Shown here: positions 20,101 through 28,697 of the stretch, piece by piece
Position numbering within the stretch: position 1 is the first letter of the stretch
Layout of the letters: each line of letters opens with the position of its first letter
Virus record (IMG/VR): IMGVR_UViG_3300028384_000491
Span: 1 to 43,542 of that record
Strand: one strand, 5' to 3'
Source of the DNA: a virus
Length of the DNA: 43,542 nt
Translations under genes and position numbers: made by a program
The notes under the pieces: generated by a model
Seen by the model: the letters and a program-made list of their open reading frames with translations, nothing else
Database searches by the model: none
Told to the model about the DNA's origin: nothing

Positions 20101-23100
20101 TTAGCGATCTTTGCTCTGCGGTATAGTCAGACTCTTTAGCTGGTAATCCAGCTTCAGCTTTCATTGCTTCTAATGCTATATCTTGATTAACTACTTTATA
20201 ACCACGTCTACCAAGTTGTAATCCTTTGCCAACATTTGTTTTACCAGCGCCAGGACCACCAACCATAAATATAGCTTTTAGCTTTGTAGCACCTTCGCTA
20301 AAACCACCCTCAACATTTGGTACAGTGTATAATACTTGGCTTTTTGATCTAGCTAATGTATCATCAAAATCAAATACTCTAATTTTTTTAACTGGAGCAT
20401 CAGGTCGTCTAGCTTTATTTAATGCACTATCTAAAATACCTTGATTGTAAACATTTTGTTGAGCAGATATTCTGGTTTTACTTTGCATTGACCTAGGAAC
20501 AACCTCGTCTAACGCTTTTTCTACTTTTGGAACATCTTTAACACCTTGTTCGTTAAGTTTTAAACCACTTGGTGTTATGCTAAACGTTTCGAAAACTGTT
20601 TTACCTGTAGACAAAACTATATTACTAGGATCTATACCACCTCTAGTATTTGCAACATTTATATTAAAGTATCTAGCCCAAATATTGTCATTTATATTCC
20701 AACCTTCAGGAGTCATAGCTATATAATTAAAAGGTTTACCATTTGGCTTTTTGCCTTTTAATTTTTTGTCATCAGCTAAAGCTAAGGCACCTTGAAAATA
20801 ATTTTTTTCAATACCTTTAAAATCTTTATTTAGTGTTCCGGCAAAAGCAGAATTAAATAAATATTTAGCAACTAAACTGGCTGGCATTGTATGTTCTTCT
20901 ACTATACCGCTAGAAACATCTTTAGAATAAAACTTTATAGGTGCAGATGTTCTGACAAAATGGTTCATTCCCTGACTTGTGCTAGAAAGTAAAGCTATTA
21001 CAAATGAAGTATTATTTTTATCTTCTTTCATTAAAGTTTCAAAAACCTTAAATACATCTTTTAAACCTTGAAGCTTAGCTTGCTGTTCTTTTTTAAACTG
21101 CTCGCTATTAAATTTATTTATAAATCTTTCACTTACCTTACCCTGTCTGCCACCAGTTACATACGTGTCTCTAGAAACAGCTTTGCTTATATTATCATTT
21201 TCTTTAGCAAAAACCGCGTCTTTAAGTAGAATACCTAATTCACCTATTGTACCATCTTGTTTTAATAATCCAGATGTAAAAAAGAAATTTCTTTTAGCCG
21301 CACTCATTCCAGCGTTAGCAAAAGTTCCATTTGTAAAAAAAGATTTAGGAACTCTAGGCGCTAATACATTAACAACCCAGTCTTGCATTTTTTTAACATC
21401 TTCTGGTTTTTTAGAGCTTATAAAATCTACACCAGCCTTTTTAGCAATATAACTCCACCTTTTATTTTCTGCAGCTAATTCGTCTGAAACTTTTTCAAAA
21501 GCTTGATTTTCTATAAATATATTTATATCTTCAACAGCTTTAGCTTTTTGTGTTTTACTAAACTTAGCGCCACCACGAAGTCTTTCAGGTGTTGTAGGTA
21601 ATAAAGTTTCAAACATGCGGTTTCTAATGTGTAAGTTTAATAAACCGCGTATTGTTTGACCAACAGCGTCTCTGTAAATTGGTTTAGTAGGCTTTTGTCT
21701 AATAAGATCCATATAATCTTTTAGAGTACCTGTAAGTTTACCGTCTGTATATAACGCATTCATTACATTTCTAGGCAAGAAAGTACCTTTACCAAAACCA
21801 TCTTTTGTTTCAGGCAATCTAGCAAAATCATTGTTAGCGTTTTTAAGCAAAAATTGTTTAGCAGTTGTTAATCCTTCAGCATCTGTTTTTTGATAGTTTC
21901 TAGTTTTATCAGTTATAGTTTGAGGATTTAAACCAAACATGCCAGCATAAATATCAGCTAAAGCTTTAGGTACATTTCTAGTCTGTCCAAAAGTTTTTAT
22001 ATCCTGACCTTTGAAAGCTTCTTTTGTAGCTTCTGTTATCTTAGTTTCAACTTCAGCCTTATTTTTAGCACCTATTTTTTCTACTTGAGCTTGCGAAAAC
22101 TCAACTGTTTCAGTAGGTTTTTTAGCTATTGGTTTTTCTTCTGTAACAGTTTCAGCAACTTCTTCAGCTACAACACCTTTTGCTTCTGTTACGTCAGTTG
22201 TAAATTCTTCACCTAAAACTCTACGAGAAGCTTCTATAGCTCTAGCTGGTAAAAACTTATTAATATAAGCAGCTAATGGCACGCCTGATTCTGGCTTATA
22301 TTCCATTATTAAATCAAGTATACCTCTTGGCCCTGTTTCTATTTCATCTGTTAGTAATTGTCGATCAAAGTTTGGCGCTTGGCTTCTAGCTTCTACTATT
22401 CTATTTGTAATAGGTTTAAATTTCTGTATAATATCCATAGCACCAGAAACGCCTTGATCTTCATATATGTTTTGAACTTCATTAGAAGCTATTTCACGAT
22501 TAGTTACAGACTTTTTTATAATATCTAAATCAACTCCTCCAAGATCCTGAAGCTTCTGTGCTCTTTCTGATATCTTACCTTTTTTGATGTTTTTTTGATA
22601 ATCTTTTATAAAATTATAAACATCTCTACCACTTTCGAAGTTTAACTTAGCGTAACCTTTAGGTCTAAAAATATCTAATATAGGTTTAGCTAAGCGCATA
22701 AAAGTTTCTTTCAAATTGTCTTTGTAAGTAATTTCACCTTTACCTATAGCATCAGAAAAAGCAGTTAAGTATTCTTCAGCTTTTATCTCAGCTGTTGCAT
22801 CTTTGTAGTTTTCTTCTATACGTTTATCTACTACAGCTCTTTCTTTTTCACTTAATATATTTTTAAAACTGTCAACTAGCTTTAATGCCGCATTAGTGTC
22901 TGCTTTAAAAGTAGATTTTAATATTCTGTGTAATAATTCGTGTGAACCAGCTGTTATAGCACCTACTTCTGCGGCTCTCTGTTTGTTTATGAATATTTTA
23001 CCACTTTGGTCTATGAAAGCATCTACATCACCTTCTTGACCAGTAGCCTCTACAAATTCATCTATATTATCAAAAGTTTCAACATTCTCTTTGCCAGCGA

Positions 23101-25072
23101 CATCTTCAACAATAGCAACTTCACCTTCAATTAATCTCTTATTTGCGTTAGCTAAAACTACATCTACTTTGTTTGTTAAAGCCTTATTGCTACTTGATAT
23201 ACCACCTTTAGCTGATCCATACTGTTGAGCTGTTATTTCTCCTTTAGCTAAAGACTCATTTAACTCAATAAGAGTTTCATTATTTTTCTTTTTCTGATTA
23301 AGTAAATCTAAAACTTCATTTTGCTCTTCTTTAGTCATTAAGTTTGTTAGTTTGTTTGTATTTTCTAACAAATCTTTTAGTGACTGCTCTTTTTCTTGTA
23401 TTTGTAAATCTATAGCTTCTTTAAAAGCTTTATTACCGCTTTGAGACTTTTGTAGTTGCAGATTAGATACTTCTTGTATTAACTTAGTAGCGTTATTAAA
23501 AACTTCAGTCTCTGTTATTAAAGCGCTATTTACCGATCTACCTAGCGCTGTTGGCGCTGTCATAACTCCAGAACCAACAACACCCATCATATAATTTTCA
23601 GCGTATTCTTTCCAGTTTCTAGGATTAGTAATAGCATCAGTTAAAGCAACAGTAACACCTTTACCTTTACCTAAACCTTCGTTAACTTTTTCTGTAACTG
23701 CTTGCCCAACTTCTGTCCAACCTTCTTTATTTTGAGTTAAAAGCATGGTAACAAACGGTTTTGCTAAGTTTGTTTTACCGATAAGGTTTTTCATTATACC
23801 TTTAAAACCAACATATTCTAAAGCAATAGATACACCGCCTAAAGCTAAAGGAGTTACGACTTCAACTTCGTTGTTTTGAACAAGTTTATCTATAGCATCT
23901 GGGGTATCACCATACAAGGATTTAGCTTTTTGTACATTATAATCAACATACATAGGCGCTGCAACCTGAGGAAATAAAGAAGCTCCTCTAGTTAATGCAG
24001 CTGGAACAACTGTGGAAACAGTGCTACCTACAGCGTTTAATATACCACCAAATAATTCTCTGCCAGAGGTAAATTCTATATCAACACCATCTTCTAAATC
24101 AAACTTATCAACTATATTACCAACGTCAATAATGCCTTTACCTAATTCCTCTGATTCTTTAAATCTTTCTATAATATAATCCTCAGCAAACTTACCAACG
24201 TTAATATCAGTACCTTTATATTTTGTTTTGATTTCTTCAATACCCATGTTTCTAGTGTTTAATTCTTTCCACTTTTCTGGGTTTTCATCGAAATCAACTT
24301 CCTCGTTAGTCTCTGGATCTATAAAAACTATAGACTCATCTGGCATTTTTCCTACTAAAAAATCAGCAGCACTCTTGCCTGCTACGCTGGAAATCCAATT
24401 AGTAAAAGCAGCTTTAGTTCCTTCCCAAGCTTGTTCTAATTGAATTGGAATATTATTAATAAAAACAGCTTCAGCTTGTTCAGCTGTTGTCATTTTAGCT
24501 ATTTTTTCTTTTCTTTGCTTTTCAGCTATTTCTAGAGCTTCTTGCTGCATTCTAGTAAAAAAATCACTAAACTGCTCTCCTTCTTTTTTCTCTTTTTGAT
24601 ATTTATCATAAGCACTATAAAGATCCTTATTTATAGTATCGTCTGGAGACAGCTCTAGTTGATAATAAGCTATGGTTCTTTCAGGTGTTCCCGGTTTGTG
24701 TTCTTTTAATATAGAATTTATTTGGTCTTGTCTATATTGTTTTTGTTCTTTTTCAAACTCTTTTATAGATTTACCAAATACATTTTCGTGTATTTTATTA
24801 AAATCACCTTCTTGATATTGTGAATCTCCATCTCCATATATTGCATCTGAAAATGGCGTCTCGGACGCGTCCGGTGTTTTGGGTGGTACAGTTGCATCCG
24901 TTGTTTCTGCAACACCCTCTATCTTTACCTCTTCAACCTCAGGTGTTTTAATAGTTTCTACTTCAACTTCTTCAGTTTTGTTTTTTTCTTTAAACTCTTG
25001 AGCTTTAGCAAATATATCTTCGCTAGATAAACCTTGATCTTGTAAAGATGCTACGTATTCTAGTAATGTCAT
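17099..25072 (-). CDS. Giant multi-domain virion protein with metallopeptidase motif and nested HAD/P-loop kinase
   Basis: A 2657-residue protein, far larger than most podovirus internal virion proteins, probably ejected with the DNA. Visible parts: an acidic N-terminus; hydrophobic stretches near 340-480; a zinc peptidase-like HELLH at 711-715; a helical block about 860-956 reading like a degenerate sigma-type or polyvalent-protein domain; a HAD phosphatase motif I DFDDT at 1568-1572; a P-loop kinase with GPGAGKT at 1606-1612; then HAD motif II LTARP at 1848-1852 and motif IV DDxxxN at 1905-1910. The kinase is thus inserted between HAD motifs I and II. The C-terminal 650 residues are helical with a DDDEDDDEE stretch and look like the ends of other phage giant proteins. 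Domain calls are from motifs; virion location is inferred from position. Confidence 0.8.
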   Translation of the reverse strand: MTLLEYVASLQDQGLSSEDIFAKAQEFKEKNKTEEVEVETIKTPEVEEVKIEGVAETTDATVPPKTPDASETPFSDAIYGDGDSQYQEGDFNKIHENVFGKSIKEFEKEQKQYRQDQINSILKEHKPGTPERTIAYYQLELSPDDTINKDLYSAYDKYQKEKKEGEQFSDFFTRMQQEALEIAEKQRKEKIAKMTTAEQAEAVFINNIPIQLEQAWEGTKAAFTNWISSVAGKSAADFLVGKMPDESIVFIDPETNEEVDFDENPEKWKELNTRNMGIEEIKTKYKGTDINVGKFAEDYIIERFKESEELGKGIIDVGNIVDKFDLEDGVDIEFTSGRELFGGILNAVGSTVSTVVPAALTRGASLFPQVAAPMYVDYNVQKAKSLYGDTPDAIDKLVQNNEVEVVTPLALGGVSIALEYVGFKGIMKNLIGKTNLAKPFVTMLLTQNKEGWTEVGQAVTEKVNEGLGKGKGVTVALTDAITNPRNWKEYAENYMMGVVGSGVMTAPTALGRSVNSALITETEVFNNATKLIQEVSNLQLQKSQSGNKAFKEAIDLQIQEKEQSLKDLLENTNKLTNLMTKEEQNEVLDLLNQKKKNNETLIELNESLAKGEITAQQYGSAKGGISSSNKALTNKVDVVLANANKRLIEGEVAIVEDVAGKENVETFDNIDEFVEATGQEGDVDAFIDQSGKIFINKQRAAEVGAITAGSHELLHRILKSTFKADTNAALKLVDSFKNILSEKERAVVDKRIEENYKDATAEIKAEEYLTAFSDAIGKGEITYKDNLKETFMRLAKPILDIFRPKGYAKLNFESGRDVYNFIKDYQKNIKKGKISERAQKLQDLGGVDLDIIKKSVTNREIASNEVQNIYEDQGVSGAMDIIQKFKPITNRIVEARSQAPNFDRQLLTDEIETGPRGILDLIMEYKPESGVPLAAYINKFLPARAIEASRRVLGEEFTTDVTEAKGVVAEEVAETVTEEKPIAKKPTETVEFSQAQVEKIGAKNKAEVETKITEATKEAFKGQDIKTFGQTRNVPKALADIYAGMFGLNPQTITDKTRNYQKTDAEGLTTAKQFLLKNANNDFARLPETKDGFGKGTFLPRNVMNALYTDGKLTGTLKDYMDLIRQKPTKPIYRDAVGQTIRGLLNLHIRNRMFETLLPTTPERLRGGAKFSKTQKAKAVEDINIFIENQAFEKVSDELAAENKRWSYIAKKAGVDFISSKKPEDVKKMQDWVVNVLAPRVPKSFFTNGTFANAGMSAAKRNFFFTSGLLKQDGTIGELGILLKDAVFAKENDNISKAVSRDTYVTGGRQGKVSERFINKFNSEQFKKEQQAKLQGLKDVFKVFETLMKEDKNNTSFVIALLSSTSQGMNHFVRTSAPIKFYSKDVSSGIVEEHTMPASLVAKYLFNSAFAGTLNKDFKGIEKNYFQGALALADDKKLKGKKPNGKPFNYIAMTPEGWNINDNIWARYFNINVANTRGGIDPSNIVLSTGKTVFETFSITPSGLKLNEQGVKDVPKVEKALDEVVPRSMQSKTRISAQQNVYNQGILDSALNKARRPDAPVKKIRVFDFDDTLARSKSQVLYTVPNVEGGFSEGATKLKAIFMVGGPGAGKTNVGKGLQLGRRGYKVVNQDIALEAMKAEAGLPAKESDYTAEQRSLRSKLGAAARKAAVAKFDKYTAAGNGMVIDGTGASYNATTKKIKALQDAGFEVHMVVATTPLETAIERNRARTERSLPDFVVEKTYNQVQESLAKYRKDFGDRLYEINTETIEYGKPLPNDFLQQVYAGINANKVGKVDASNFATQYDVLESQGAKFDFREFSRVIEGEKGPLFSVAQKIAKARGTEDIFILTARPADAAKPIQEFMKANGIDIPLQNITGLGDGTAAAKGRWIAGKAAEGYNDFYFADDAIKNVEAVKEVLSQVDVKSKVQQAKFSKTKTFDKVFNDIIEAKTGIESYKQFSAAKAKTVGASKGKFTFFTTPSAEDFLGLLYKTLGKGKVGDAQMAFYKENLLDPFNRAEMAISQAKVAAGRDYKALKKQFKGVPKTLEKETGISKYSYQHAIRTYIWDAQGVEVPGLSKRDQKRLTDFIKADPDLQAFADQLVNIQKGKPYPKPDKYWTAGNITTDVISGINKVNRAEYLQEWQENVDIIFSEKNMNKLEAAFGAKYVEALKDSLRAMKSGSNRPLGGDRVSNQILDWLNNSVGAIMFLNTRSAVLQTISAVNFINWGDNNILKAGKAFANQKQFWSDFLTLMNSDYLLERRDGLKINVSESEIADAVEGSKNKVNAAISYLLNKGFVFTRYADSFAIASGGATFYRNRIESLVEQGMDRKLAEQQAFEDFRLIAEENQQSSSPMRISQQQRSLIGRIVLQFGNTQLQYVRIQKRAVQDLVNKRGDWRANISKIVYYGAIQNLLFNALQSGLAWALFDDDEDDDEEKAELTKKNKEQKLQRAFNGAIDSQLKGLGIQGAVIAGVKNALITIAEQNDKKSPKFEEALDDLLSIAPALGSKIRKLKSATRTVSWNRKEIKEKGFSMDNPAYLAGAQVISAFFNVPLDRAAMKMNNMRNILNPATENWQKVALALGWSTWDVGLPYFGLAEAEPVLTETQKQVQKLFNLNKSDQVKMLLDLGLTKKEIRALTKEQQRVDEIIKLQNKKKDGK

Positions 25073-25082
25073 TTAATTAAAT

Positions 25083-26129
25083 TTATAGATTATTAGCTTC
25101 GATGAACGCTTGCGCTTTAGCCATTTTAGCTTCTTGTAGATTAAACACAGCAGCGTCTTGAGGATTTGTCGGAGCTTGGTTTTGTGTAAATTGCTTCAAG
25201 TAGTTATTCATAAAGTAATCTTTGTATTTTTCAGTAAACAAATCTTTTTTATCTTGCATTAATGGTAGATCCTCCGAATATGACCAATACTTACCTTCAG
25301 ATAAATAAACATTCCAAGCCGCTATAGTTTGTTGCTCTGAGCTCATTATACCTGATATTTCAGATTTAATAAACGGCTCTGCTTTTGATTGTATTTTTTG
25401 TAAATCGTATTGTAATACGTTTCTACCCATACCATCACCTACTTCTATAACTTCATAAATAGGTTGGCCGTCTTTATCTTTTAATATAAACTCTTCTGCT
25501 ATTTTAGCAGTTGCTTTGAGTTCATTGTTTTCATTTATATCTTCAGGTAAAAATACACCAATTTCAGATAAAAGTTTCATCATACCTTTTGTTATATCTG
25601 GTGTCGATGCGACTATAGAAGTTCCTGATTCTAATAAAGCTGTTATTGAGTTACTGTTTAATAACAAAGGTTGTTCGAAAGCTGGTCCTTCAAAAACCAA
25701 ATCTTGACCACCGTCAGGTAGTAAATACATTGTTACATTGTAACCATCAGTTATAGAAAAACCTGGCTTACTAGATAATATACAGAAAACTACAGTATAT
25801 TCATAGTTATTATTAGGATCAAAGTTGTACTCTTCAACAGTGCTAACTTCTGATAAAACTGTACTTATAAAGTCAATAGACTTTTGTGGAGCTTCTTCTA
25901 GTTGTTTTATTCTAGCTATTTCTAGCAAGCAATTGTCACTAGCACAGTCGTTATTTTCAACAGCTATTTTCAATGCCGCATATTCTTTAGATGTATTAGC
26001 GTAAGCTCTTTCTAGTATTCTAAAATTATAATTAGGGTTAGAAGACAAATAATCAGCATTATGACCCATAGCATTACTATCGATCATTTGCTTTATTGTT
26101 AAGTTGTTTATTAGATTCTTATTATCCAT
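25083..26129 (-). CDS. Virion-associated hypothetical protein
   Basis: A 348-residue protein without a domain I recognise. Acidic, with helical ends and a beta-rich centre (NYEYTVVFCILSS, then GYNVTMYLLPDGG). It lies between the internal virion candidate and the giant protein in the same block, so it is likely a structural or ejected protein. The Ala/Gln-rich C-terminus (FNLQEAKMAKAQAFIEANN) looks helical. Confidence 0.7.
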   Translation of the reverse strand: MDNKNLINNLTIKQMIDSNAMGHNADYLSSNPNYNFRILERAYANTSKEYAALKIAVENNDCASDNCLLEIARIKQLEEAPQKSIDFISTVLSEVSTVEEYNFDPNNNYEYTVVFCILSSKPGFSITDGYNVTMYLLPDGGQDLVFEGPAFEQPLLLNSNSITALLESGTSIVASTPDITKGMMKLLSEIGVFLPEDINENNELKATAKIAEEFILKDKDGQPIYEVIEVGDGMGRNVLQYDLQKIQSKAEPFIKSEISGIMSSEQQTIAAWNVYLSEGKYWSYSEDLPLMQDKKDLFTEKYKDYFMNNYLKQFTQNQAPTNPQDAAVFNLQEAKMAKAQAFIEANNL

Positions 26130-26139
26130 CTTTTATTGT

Positions 26140-26796
26140 TTATATACCTATGCCTCCAAGTATGTCAGTAACACCGCCTATCGCGCCTGTAATTGCTCCT
26201 ACCTGGTCAGCTTTAGCTTGTTGCTCAATACCCATAGCATTATCTAGCAATGCTGCGGTTCTATCTAATTGCTGTTGCTCTCTTCGCTCTGTTTGAGCAA
26301 AAACAAATTGTTTTCCAGCTGCGCTAGCTTGCTGCATTCTAATTTCTTCAGCTCTTCTTGCTTCTTGCATCTGTTGTTCGCCTTGAGCTTTTAATCTACT
26401 GTTTGTAGCTTCTTGCTGCTCAATACTAGCAGAAACATCTTTCTTACTTCTCAATGCCGCTTGAGCAAGAGCTGTAGCTCCACCAGCGCTAGCGCCAGTA
26501 GCTCTAAGTGTATCTAGAGTATTAGCTAAAGATATATCAGCTTCTTCTGCTTGCATTTCAGCCGCTTGAGTTGCTACACCTAAGTTAGCAAAAGGATTAC
26601 TTATGCTAGAGCTTAAATTTTGAAAACCTGCGTAAGGATTAATTATCTCTTGTCTATTGTCTTCTAACGACTTAAGCTTTTGTTGTAAAGCTCTTTTTCT
26701 AGCCGCTGCTGCTCTAGCTGCTTTTTTAGCTGCCGAAGAACCTATTATACCGCTGACTACGTTACCAGCTACACCTAATATTGCTCCTAATGCCAT
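26140..26796 (-). CDS. Internal virion / DNA-ejection protein candidate
   Basis: A 218-residue Ala/Gln-rich protein. It has a glycine/valine hydrophobic start (AILGVAGNVVSGIIGSSAAK), a long helical, low-complexity body (KAARAAAARKRALQQKLK; EQQEATNSRLKAQGEQQ), and a Gly-rich hydrophobic end (GAITGAIGGVTDILGGIGI). This shape, hydrophobic Gly-rich ends on a helical core, is typical of small ejection proteins of podoviruses such as T7 gp14, which form a pore in the cell envelope. Homology is not shown; the call rests on composition and position beside the giant virion gene. Confidence 0.6.
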   Translation of the reverse strand: MALGAILGVAGNVVSGIIGSSAAKKAARAAAARKRALQQKLKSLEDNRQEIINPYAGFQNLSSSISNPFANLGVATQAAEMQAEEADISLANTLDTLRATGASAGGATALAQAALRSKKDVSASIEQQEATNSRLKAQGEQQMQEARRAEEIRMQQASAAGKQFVFAQTERREQQQLDRTAALLDNAMGIEQQAKADQVGAITGAIGGVTDILGGIGI

Positions 26797-26807
26797 TTTA
26801 TATTTTT

Positions 26808-28661
26808 TTAATATCCATTATTTATTGTAAAAGTACTTTCAACAGAGAACAATTGTTTTTCACCACCAGGATCTGTTGTTGTGTCTGTAGAAAAAGTTGC
26901 TAAAGCATAAAAGCCTTTTATACCACTCATTGAGCTACCCCAAATAACCTCGCTGTCATTAGCAGAGCTGTTGTTTACCAGGTTAGCTACATATTTATTT
27001 TCTTTTCTTTCAAAACCAGCGTGATAAACTGGAAACTGAGGATTACCTGTTCCAAATACAGTCTCGTAATCAGATCTATTAGTTACACTAGTAAAGTTTA
27101 TTGTTGTATTTTCTGTGAAATTACAACTATTATTAACTGTTAAAAATCCTAAACTATTAAAGTAAATGAAGTCTCCTGCATTTATTTCAACGTCTACATT
27201 GAACACCAACTCTCCAGTTGAGTTGTTGAAAGATACAACAGAAGTTCCAGATGGTATACCGTTTCCAGAAGCTAAAGTACCAGCTGGTATAATACTGCTT
27301 GGCGTTATTACTGTTACGGTGTCATCTACAGATTGACTTGTTGCTTGGGCTTCTAATGGAGTAAACGATGAAACCGTGGTATCAACTGCTATTCCAGCAC
27401 CAGAAACCTCAGAATTTAAAACAGGATTTACATTAGCACTTATTAAAGCCGATGTACCTGTTATAGTCTGTTTGACAGAAGCAGATGAAGCAGCTTCAAC
27501 AAATTCACCTTCATAATAGCTATAAATACCACTGGTGCTATCAAAATGAGATCTCCAGTCTATAACAGGTTGAGTATCTGCTCCTGTTTGATCTGAAACA
27601 ATAGAGTCAACCATCCAACCATTATCTCCTTCGTATGCAACAGTACTAAATGTTTTAGAATTAGAAGGCGCTGCATTGAAAGAAACTGTAACTTTACTTT
27701 GATTATTAGTTCCGTAAAAATTACCTCTATTTGTATTAGAGTAATGCTCCCATATACCATCAGAGTTTGTAGTGTAAAACTTGTTATTTATACTAAATAT
27801 CTGACTAGGTCTAAACGTAAAGAAACTAACCCAACCCTTAGCGCTTTCATCAAAAGATAGTGTATTATATCCTAATTTAGCGCCCGTGTTAGCAACTTGA
27901 GTAGATACAACATATTGACTATTATGCATGTCATAACCACCAAGTATTAATCCAGTGCTTGAGTTTGTGTTTATTCTATTAACTTCATCTCTAAAGTAAT
28001 CTTTCATACCATAAGATGATATTTCATCTATACCGCTATTTGAAAGTCTTAATATACAGTTGTTGTTAGTGTCAGAAAAATACTTAGCATAACCATATAC
28101 AGCAAAGCTTTCAGGGTTTTTACTTATACCATATTCGCCAGAGTAAGGTACTATTTGACCTATAACAAGATTCGTTGATGTTACAGATCCTCCGCCCTCA
28201 GCATTGTATATAGCATCTTTATCTATAAGAGCTCTTGATACTTTATTTTCTTGAAATATAACTAGGTTTGTATCTTCAGCAAATAATCTTTGTATAGAAG
28301 CGTTAGCTGGATCAGCTGTTTTAGTTATATCTTCACCAACAGAAAACACATTTGTTTGATTAATACCAGTTCTAGAGTTGAATATACCGGAGTATATTAA
28401 AGAGCTAGATCTAAAAGAAGCTTTGTTTTTGTCTTCTACTATATAAGCTTTAACACCAAAGTCAACAGTTGTATTATTGTAACCACCTCGTATTCTAGAC
28501 TCTTCTATAGCCCAGTTTTTATCGTCAGAAGAAGAAACTCTTTCATAACCACCTATAGCTTCGGGTATACCAAAAGAACCATTCCATATTGGTTCGTCTT
28601 GATTATTTGTCTTTTTAAGAATAAAAGTGTTAAAGTATTTTACTTCTACTACTGCTCCCAT
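26808..28661 (-). CDS. Tail protein, second part of the tail-stabilisation-like region
   Basis: A 617-residue beta-rich protein. The first half has a pattern I recall from marine podovirus tail proteins: ESRIRGGYNNTTVDFGVKAY, then SSLIYSGIFNSRTG, then KVSRALIDKDAIYNAEGGG. In many such phages this region is continuous with the part encoded here by the 1766-residue gene, so the two may together build the tail tube or nozzle. The second half contains the modules SGAGIAVDTTVSS and GNGIPSGTSVVSFN, matching modules in the 1766-residue protein. Structural role is inferred. Confidence 0.7.
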   Translation of the reverse strand: MGAVVEVKYFNTFILKKTNNQDEPIWNGSFGIPEAIGGYERVSSSDDKNWAIEESRIRGGYNNTTVDFGVKAYIVEDKNKASFRSSSLIYSGIFNSRTGINQTNVFSVGEDITKTADPANASIQRLFAEDTNLVIFQENKVSRALIDKDAIYNAEGGGSVTSTNLVIGQIVPYSGEYGISKNPESFAVYGYAKYFSDTNNNCILRLSNSGIDEISSYGMKDYFRDEVNRINTNSSTGLILGGYDMHNSQYVVSTQVANTGAKLGYNTLSFDESAKGWVSFFTFRPSQIFSINNKFYTTNSDGIWEHYSNTNRGNFYGTNNQSKVTVSFNAAPSNSKTFSTVAYEGDNGWMVDSIVSDQTGADTQPVIDWRSHFDSTSGIYSYYEGEFVEAASSASVKQTITGTSALISANVNPVLNSEVSGAGIAVDTTVSSFTPLEAQATSQSVDDTVTVITPSSIIPAGTLASGNGIPSGTSVVSFNNSTGELVFNVDVEINAGDFIYFNSLGFLTVNNSCNFTENTTINFTSVTNRSDYETVFGTGNPQFPVYHAGFERKENKYVANLVNNSSANDSEVIWGSSMSGIKGFYALATFSTDTTTDPGGEKQLFSVESTFTINNGY

Positions 28662-28697
28662 GCTTTAATTATCACTTATTTTAATTTTAAATTACAA

